A DNA stretch of 27,424 nt from an uncultured Lachnospiraceae bacterium (GTDB lineage: Bacteria; Bacillota; Clostridia; Lachnospirales; Lachnospiraceae): positions 1 to 27,424 of the forward strand of contig CAMWLB010000003.1 in assembly GCA_947174985.1 (NCBI GenBank), read 5' to 3'. Position numbers and translations under genes: made by a program. The notes beneath the pieces are model-generated. The model saw only the letters and a list, made by a program, of their open reading frames with translations, ran no database searches and was not told the DNA's origin. Shown here piece by piece: positions 23,374-27,424 of the stretch. How positions within the stretch are numbered: position 1 is the stretch's first letter; the number at the start of each line of letters is the position of its first letter.

Positions 23374-24089
23374 AACAGCTGATATCCCATTCCTCTCTTT
23401 GTCATAATAGCTCCCTCCACACCGATGCTTTCCAGTTTTCCTTTCAGTCTGGTCACGTTGACGGTGAGCGTGTTGTCATCCACAAACATACAGTTGTCCC
23501 AAAGCGTATTCATCAGCTCGTCACGGCTCACAATCCCGCCCTGCTTTTTCACCAATACCTGCAATAGCTGCAGTTCGTTTTTGCTAAGCTCCGCCTGCTT
23601 GTCCCCGCAGACTATCCGTCCCTTCGACAGCTCCAGCACAAATTCTCTGCCCGCTTCCTCGCCCTTTCTACAGAAGACATGCTGCACGTCCTGCGTCCTC
23701 GCTTCCTTATAGGCGCGTTTCATAACCGCTTCCATCCGCGCCAGAAGAATCTGCGGTGCAAAGGGCTTTGTCAGAAAATCGTCCGCGCCATTATGGATAC
23801 TCATCAGCTCCGTAAGCTCCGTGTTCTGACTGGTTATCATAATAACAGGTGTTTCTGTTTTCTTACAGAACTCCCGCAAAAGATGAAGCCCGTCAAAACC
23901 GGGCAGCCCAATATCCAGAAGCAGCAGGTGACAGCTGCTTTCCACAAGAAGCGTAATCAGCTCCTCCTCGCTTTTTTCTTCATATTCCTCTACCGGAAAT
24001 GACTGCACCTCATATCCATTGGTCTCCAGAAAATACTTTAGTTCCCTTGCCAGTGCAGCGTCATCCTCCAATATCCCTATTTTCCGCAT
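23370..24089 (-). CDS. BceR-type response regulator, OmpR family
   Basis: DNA-binding partner of the kinase, 239 residues. The receiver domain (1-120) has the acidic pair D9/D10, the phosphoacceptor D59 in LLLLDIGLPGFDGL and K108 in LTKPF. The winged-helix output domain (about 140-239) contains LSKNELQLLQVLVKKQGGIVSRDELMNTLW and ends VEGAIMTKRGMGYQLL. I start it at ATG 24089, with AGGAG 9 bases upstream. The upstream ATG at 24113 has no ribosome site. Either way the gene starts inside the end of folK (29-base overlap), so it is probably expressed at least partly from the folate operon. Its expected target is the operator at 22290-22317. Confidence 0.92.
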   Translation of the reverse strand: MRKIGILEDDAALARELKYFLETNGYEVQSFPVEEYEEKSEEELITLLVESSCHLLLLDIGLPGFDGLHLLREFCKKTETPVIMITSQNTELTELMSIHNGADDFLTKPFAPQILLARMEAVMKRAYKEARTQDVQHVFCRKGEEAGREFVLELSKGRIVCGDKQAELSKNELQLLQVLVKKQGGIVSRDELMNTLWDNCMFVDDNTLTVNVTRLKGKLESIGVEGAIMTKRGMGYQLL

Positions 24090-24924
24090 CCTCACAGACT
24101 CCTTTTCCTTCATATTGTGCCAGCATCTCCGTCATCGTCCTGCCATATACCGGATGCCGGAAAAAGGGCGCAAGCTGCGCCATCGGCTTGAGCACAAAAT
24201 CCCGATTCTGCATATCCACATGAGGTATTATCAGATTTTCATCCTCATATACCAGCTTATCATAAAAAATAATATCCAAGTCCAATGTCCGCGGCCCCCA
24301 TCGCAGCTTTCGCTCCCGTCCCGCCGCCTGCTCCAGTTCATGCAGCCGCGCCAACAATTCATGAGGCGTATACAGCGTATCAAGCCGTACCACACCATTC
24401 AAAAAATCCGCCTGCTTCACGCCACCATATGGCTTTGTCATAATCATGTCGCTGACAGACAGGTCCTTTATCAGACTGTCTTCCCCAAGACCTTTCAGCG
24501 CGCCGTCTATATACGCCCTGCTGTCTCCCATGTTGGAACCAAATGCCACATATGCCCTGTGCCAGCTTCGGTATATCTTGACGGACACGGATTCAAAAGG
24601 CATGGGAATCGGCGCCTGCGGCTTTCGCAGTTCCAGAGAAACTGCCTTTACCAGCGGATAGTGCAAAAGCAGCGCCTCTGCCGCCTTCTCCGCCGCCGTT
24701 TCAATTAAATCATATGTGTTATTTATTAATTGCTCTTTCAGAAAAAGGCAGACGCTGCCGTAGTCAGTGGAAAGCTTCAAGTCGTCACGCTTCCCCGCCT
24801 GACGCAAATCTCCATACAACACGGCATTGACATAAAAGAGCTGTCCCTTTTCTTTCTCCTCTGGAAACACGCCGTGGTGCGCAAAAATCTCCAGATTGTC
24901 AATTCTGATTTCATCACACTTCAT
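24061..24924 (-). CDS. folK: Fused dihydroneopterin aldolase / HPPK (FolB-FolK)
   Basis: A two-domain folate enzyme of 287 residues. Residues 1-120 are FolB, which cleaves dihydroneopterin to 6-hydroxymethyl-dihydropterin (IDNLEIFAHHGVFPEEKEKGQ with E22, STDYGSV, and K101 in LRKPQAPIP). Residues 124-275 are FolK, which pyrophosphorylates that product (VAFGSNMGD 126-133, the long signature RERKLRWGPRTLDLDIIFYD 203-222, NRDFVLKPMAQLAP). The two steps are consecutive, so fusion passes product from one site to the next. ATG 24924 overlaps the end of folP by 11 bases. An upstream start at 24984 would lie in folP and is rejected. The C-terminal dozen residues are beyond the family core and overlap the next gene. 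Confidence 0.94.
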   Translation of the reverse strand: MKCDEIRIDNLEIFAHHGVFPEEKEKGQLFYVNAVLYGDLRQAGKRDDLKLSTDYGSVCLFLKEQLINNTYDLIETAAEKAAEALLLHYPLVKAVSLELRKPQAPIPMPFESVSVKIYRSWHRAYVAFGSNMGDSRAYIDGALKGLGEDSLIKDLSVSDMIMTKPYGGVKQADFLNGVVRLDTLYTPHELLARLHELEQAAGRERKLRWGPRTLDLDIIFYDKLVYEDENLIIPHVDMQNRDFVLKPMAQLAPFFRHPVYGRTMTEMLAQYEGKGVCEDAENRDIGG

Positions 24925-25747
24925 TTTGTCCCGCCCGCTTTCTCTCGTACAAAATTGCCTCCGCCATTTGAATGGCACGCACATTTTCCTTTACATCATG
25001 CACCCGCACAAAGGAACAGCCTTTCATAACGGCAATAACAGTCGTTACTAATGTACCCTCCAACCGCTCCGTGACGGGCAGATTCAGCGTGAGTCCAACA
25101 ACGGACTTGCGGCTGGCACCCAGAAGCAGCGGACAGTCAAAGATGCGCAGTTCTTCCAGCGCATTGATAATCTGCAAATTGTGCTCATAGGTCTTTCCAA
25201 AGCCAACGCCGGGATCTAAGATAATATTCCCCGCATCGATACCGGCATTCTCTGCAAGCCGCAGCGTCTCCGCCAAATCAGAGGCAACCTCCTGCACAAA
25301 ATCCGTATAATCCGGCTCTTTCCTGTTGTGCATCAGACAGCATGGCAATCCACTTTTTGCTATAACACTCGCTATTTTATCATCATACTTTAATCCCCAG
25401 ATATCATTTATCAAATCTGCACCCGCCTCTATACCTGCCTTTGCCACACCGCTCTTGTAGGTATCCAGCGAAACCGGCACATCAAACCGTTTCTTTACCG
25501 CCCCTATAATCGGCGTCACGCGGCTGATTTCCTCCTCTTCACTCAGAAGTGTATACCCCGGTCTGGTGGACTCCCCGCCGATATCCAGAATGTCCATTCC
25601 CTCTCGCAGCATTTCCTCCACATGAAAGAGCGCATTATCCATTTCGTTCCACTTACCGCCATCAGAAAAAGAATCAGGTGTTACGTTTAAAATCCCCATA
25701 ACATATGTTTTTCCCTGCCGTCTAAAATCCCTGCTGCCTATTTTCAA
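24914..25747 (-). CDS. folP: Dihydropteroate synthase
   Basis: Joins 6-hydroxymethyl-dihydropterin pyrophosphate to p-aminobenzoate, the step blocked by sulfonamides. The 277 residues show VMGILNVTPDSFSDGGKW (17-33), LDIGGESTRPGY, DTYKSGVAKAGIEAGADLINDIWG, NIILDPGVGFGKTYEHN, LLLGASRKSVVG and the final VRVHDVKENVRAIQMAEAI, all expected pterin and phosphate contacts. The start codon is TTG at 25747. It is chosen because CGGAGG (25753-25758) lies 5 bases upstream and no ATG fits between it and the conserved core. Nothing suggests a resistance insertion. It lies 43 bases after the HD protein gene. Confidence 0.95.
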   Translation of the reverse strand: MKIGSRDFRRQGKTYVMGILNVTPDSFSDGGKWNEMDNALFHVEEMLREGMDILDIGGESTRPGYTLLSEEEEISRVTPIIGAVKKRFDVPVSLDTYKSGVAKAGIEAGADLINDIWGLKYDDKIASVIAKSGLPCCLMHNRKEPDYTDFVQEVASDLAETLRLAENAGIDAGNIILDPGVGFGKTYEHNLQIINALEELRIFDCPLLLGASRKSVVGLTLNLPVTERLEGTLVTTVIAVMKGCSFVRVHDVKENVRAIQMAEAILYERKRAGQNEV

Positions 25748-25752
25748 TCTTA

Positions 25753-25758
25753 CCTCCG
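25753..25758 (-). promoter_or_regulatory. Ribosome binding site of folP before a TTG start
   Basis: CGGAGG ends 5 bases before TTG 25747. The strong site with a weak start codon supports the unusual initiation. Confidence 0.65.
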
Positions 25759-25790
25759 TTCTGAAGCTTTTTCTTCACGTCTGCCGCCGT

Positions 25791-26273
25791 TCACAAACTT
25801 ATCTTCTTGTTTTTCTTTTCCTCTCCCCAGTTGCACGCAATTTCCGCCCTGCAGCAAAAACAAGGGCGGCTCATTTTATCCGCTCTGTACAAAATGCCGC
25901 TCAAATCTGCATTTTCTGCCACAGTCTTCGTCCTGTGCCTCCGAATAGCCTCCACAATAACACCCGTTTCTTTCTCATTGTAACCGCACTCTCTGAGTAT
26001 CGCGGATGCAATCCGCGCTCCTGCTTCCTCGTGGGGCGTCTCGTTTTCATACTGCTCATGCCTGCCGATATCATGCAGAAGAGCTGCGCCATAGAGAATT
26101 TCCTTCTCAAGTCCCAGCCCTTCCTCTAAATTTAAAATCATGGCAATTCTTGCCACATCCAACAGATGTCCCATATCATGACGACAGAATATCCTGTCTT
26201 GCTCTGCCGCTTCGTTCTGCTCCATATGCTGTAAAAACAGTGGATGTGCCAGTATATTGTTTACCCGCTTCAT
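25791..26273 (-). CDS. HD-domain phosphohydrolase in the folate operon
   Basis: A 160-residue protein of the HD superfamily, metal-dependent phosphohydrolases. The motif residues are in order: H36 (CRHDMGHLLDVARIA), the HD pair H67-D68 (ALLHDIGRH), H81 and H113 (NETPHEEAG, EAIRRHR), and D132 (YRADKMSR). A compact all-helical domain fills the whole length. There is no regulatory domain or membrane segment. The tail is cysteine-rich (CFCCRAEIAC) and ends in lysines. AAGAGG lies before ATG 26273. It sits between folE and folP, where the still unassigned removal of phosphates from dihydroneopterin triphosphate belongs, so that substrate is a plausible guess. A general nucleotide phosphatase is the alternative. 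Confidence 0.85.
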   Translation of the reverse strand: MKRVNNILAHPLFLQHMEQNEAAEQDRIFCRHDMGHLLDVARIAMILNLEEGLGLEKEILYGAALLHDIGRHEQYENETPHEEAGARIASAILRECGYNEKETGVIVEAIRRHRTKTVAENADLSGILYRADKMSRPCFCCRAEIACNWGEEKKNKKISL

Positions 26274-26318
26274 GGTTACCTCTTTCCTGCTTGTGATAGG
26301 AACGCCCTGCTCCCATAA

Positions 26319-26873
26319 TCACGCCGTAATCATGCCAAGAGCCTGCTCACGCAGACGGCAGTCCTCCTCGAACACACCTCTCGAAGCCAGTGTCAGCGTC
26401 CTGCTGCCCGGTTTTTTCACGCCGCGCATGGTCATGCACATATGCTCTGCTTCCACCATGACCAGCACTCCCTTTGGTCTTAGATGCTGCATAATAGCGT
26501 CCGCAATCTGCCCCGTCATCCGTTCCTGTATCTGCAGCCTTCTCGCAAATACCTCCACCGTCCGCGCCAGTTTGCTCAAGCCCACTACCCTGCCGTCCGG
26601 TATATAAGCGATATGCGCTTTTCCATAAAATGGCATCATGTGGTGCTCACAAGTGGAGTAAAACACAATATCTTTTTCCAGCACAATGTCGCTGCCCAAA
26701 CCGGAAAATGTCTTTTGCAGGTGTACGCCTGCGTCCTCAGAGGAACCTGCAAAAATCTCTTCATACATTCTTGCAATCCGCTCCGGCGTCTCCCGCAGAC
26801 CCTCTCTGTTTATATCTTCGCCGATACCCTCCAAAATCATTCTGACTCCGGCTTCTATCTTTTCCTTATCCAT
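26319..26873 (-). CDS. folE: GTP cyclohydrolase I
   Basis: First enzyme of the folate pathway, converting GTP to 7,8-dihydroneopterin triphosphate and formate. The 184 residues match the type IA (zinc) family. LRETPERIARMYEEIF comes first, then FYSTCEHHMMPFYGKAHIAYIP with zinc ligands C75 and H78. GLSKLARTVEVFARRLQIQERMTGQIADAI follows, and EAEHMCMTMRGVKKPGSRTLT supplies the third ligand, C146. GGAGGTGTGAC precedes ATG 26873. It follows folC by 57 bases and is followed by the HD protein. All active-site residues I can check are present. Confidence 0.96.
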   Translation of the reverse strand: MDKEKIEAGVRMILEGIGEDINREGLRETPERIARMYEEIFAGSSEDAGVHLQKTFSGLGSDIVLEKDIVFYSTCEHHMMPFYGKAHIAYIPDGRVVGLSKLARTVEVFARRLQIQERMTGQIADAIMQHLRPKGVLVMVEAEHMCMTMRGVKKPGSRTLTLASRGVFEEDCRLREQALGMITA

Positions 26874-26930
26874 GTCACACCTCCATGCTGAAGCGTTCTC
26901 TGCGCAGGCTGCTTCCTGATATTTCTGACG

Positions 26931-27424
26931 CTAACGCCTGCCTTTCTGCCTCTCCTCCACTACTTTTGCCAAACGTCCCAGATAGGACAGGGAGCCAAGG
27001 CAAAGTATGACGTCCGCTTTGTCTGCCAGAAGGTACGCCATCTCCAAACCCTCCTCCAGACTTCCTGCCGCCGTCACGTGGGGGTGGTATTCCTTTACAA
27101 TCTGCGCCAGATCCATGGCAGACAGCGCGCGTGGATTGTCGGGCGGCGTTATCGTGATAATCTGCTCCGCATAGGCACAGGTTTCCGCCACCACCTTCTC
27201 ACATTCCTTGTCCTTCAACATTCCCATTATATAAACAATTCTTTTATTTGTAAAATAGAAACGTATGGATTCTGCAAGTTTTTTGGCAGCCTCCTCATTA
27301 TGGGCGCCGTCCAGAACGAGAAGGGGCCTTTTTCCCGCTATCTGAAACCTCCCCCCCCAGTTTGCGTCTGCAAGACCTTTCCGAAGCTGTTTCTCCGTCA
27401 CGGCGTATCCGCACAGGGCAAGCC
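26931..27424 (-). CDS. folC: Folylpolyglutamate synthase / dihydrofolate synthase, C-terminal part (runs off the window)
   Basis: The frame is open to the window edge, so the protein's N-terminal ATP-binding two-thirds lie outside. About 164 residues are visible. They open with LALCGYAVTEKQLRKGLADANWGGRF, the end of the Mur-ligase-like central domain, then PLLVLDGAHNEEAAKKLAESI, the classic start of the C-terminal domain. IVYIMGMLKDKECEKV, a serine- and proline-rich ITITPPDNPRALSA, and a final ADVILCLGSLSYLGRLAKVV follow. FolC adds glutamates to folate and, in bifunctional members, glutamate to dihydropteroate. It is the most upstream member seen of the folate operon. The operon promoter is beyond the edge. 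Confidence 0.94.
   Translation of the reverse strand, partial: LALCGYAVTEKQLRKGLADANWGGRFQIAGKRPLLVLDGAHNEEAAKKLAESIRFYFTNKRIVYIMGMLKDKECEKVVAETCAYAEQIITITPPDNPRALSAMDLAQIVKEYHPHVTAAGSLEEGLEMAYLLADKADVILCLGSLSYLGRLAKVVEERQKGRR

Overview
The window is about 27.4 kb of a Firmicutes chromosome, most likely from the class Clostridia, family Lachnospiraceae. That placement is an inference. It rests on the rimP-nusA-ylxR-ylxQ-infB-rbfA-nrnA-truB-ribF gene order, AGGAGG-type ribosome binding sites before nearly every gene, a BceRS/BceAB module, an anaerobic indolepyruvate:ferredoxin oxidoreductase operon, and an ECF sigma factor paired with a large membrane partner. No species can be named. Every gene I can support reads on the minus strand, so transcription runs from high to low coordinates, and the genes are packed tightly. 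No rRNA, tRNA, CRISPR array, prophage or insertion sequence was seen.

In transcription order: (1) 27424-24061 is a folate operon, folC (cut by the window edge)-folE-HD-domain protein-folP-folB/folK fusion. (2) 24089-19391 is a Bce-type antimicrobial-peptide sensing and detoxification module. Its response regulator starts inside folK and is followed by an intramembrane-sensing histidine kinase. A gap with a textbook BceR-type operator follows, then the ABC ATPase and the 10-helix permease. (3) 19250-12187 is an aryl-acid operon, phenylacetate-CoA ligase (paaK)-iorA-iorB-tandem ACT protein-sodium/solute symporter, trailed by a membrane protein with DUF3592-like segments. (4) 12164-2404 is the translation/RNA operon. 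It starts at a near-consensus sigma-A promoter with a hairpin leader, runs rimP-nusA-ylxR-ylxQ-infB-rbfA-nrnA-truB, is interrupted by an AadA-like nucleotidyltransferase gene, and ends with ribF and a strong intrinsic terminator. (5) 2421-1 holds an ECF sigma factor, its translationally coupled membrane partner with a duplicated outside domain, and the first 35 codons of a lipoprotein.

Functionally, the folate genes convert GTP toward polyglutamylated folate. The step that dephosphorylates dihydroneopterin triphosphate has no assigned enzyme here, and the HD protein sits where it could do that job. The Bce module should detect and remove a cell-wall-targeting peptide. IorAB plus PaaK would oxidise aryl-pyruvates to aryl-acetyl-CoA with reduced ferredoxin, or reassimilate aryl acetates, with the ACT protein as probable ligand sensor and the symporter as probable importer.

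The most notable points are the unassigned HD protein in the folate operon, the resistance-type nucleotidyltransferase inside a normally invariant housekeeping operon, the highly structured infB-rbfA gap, the overlap of the ribF terminator with the sigma-factor promoter, and the duplicated ectodomain of the putative anti-sigma protein. Nothing here is a clearly new multi-gene system.
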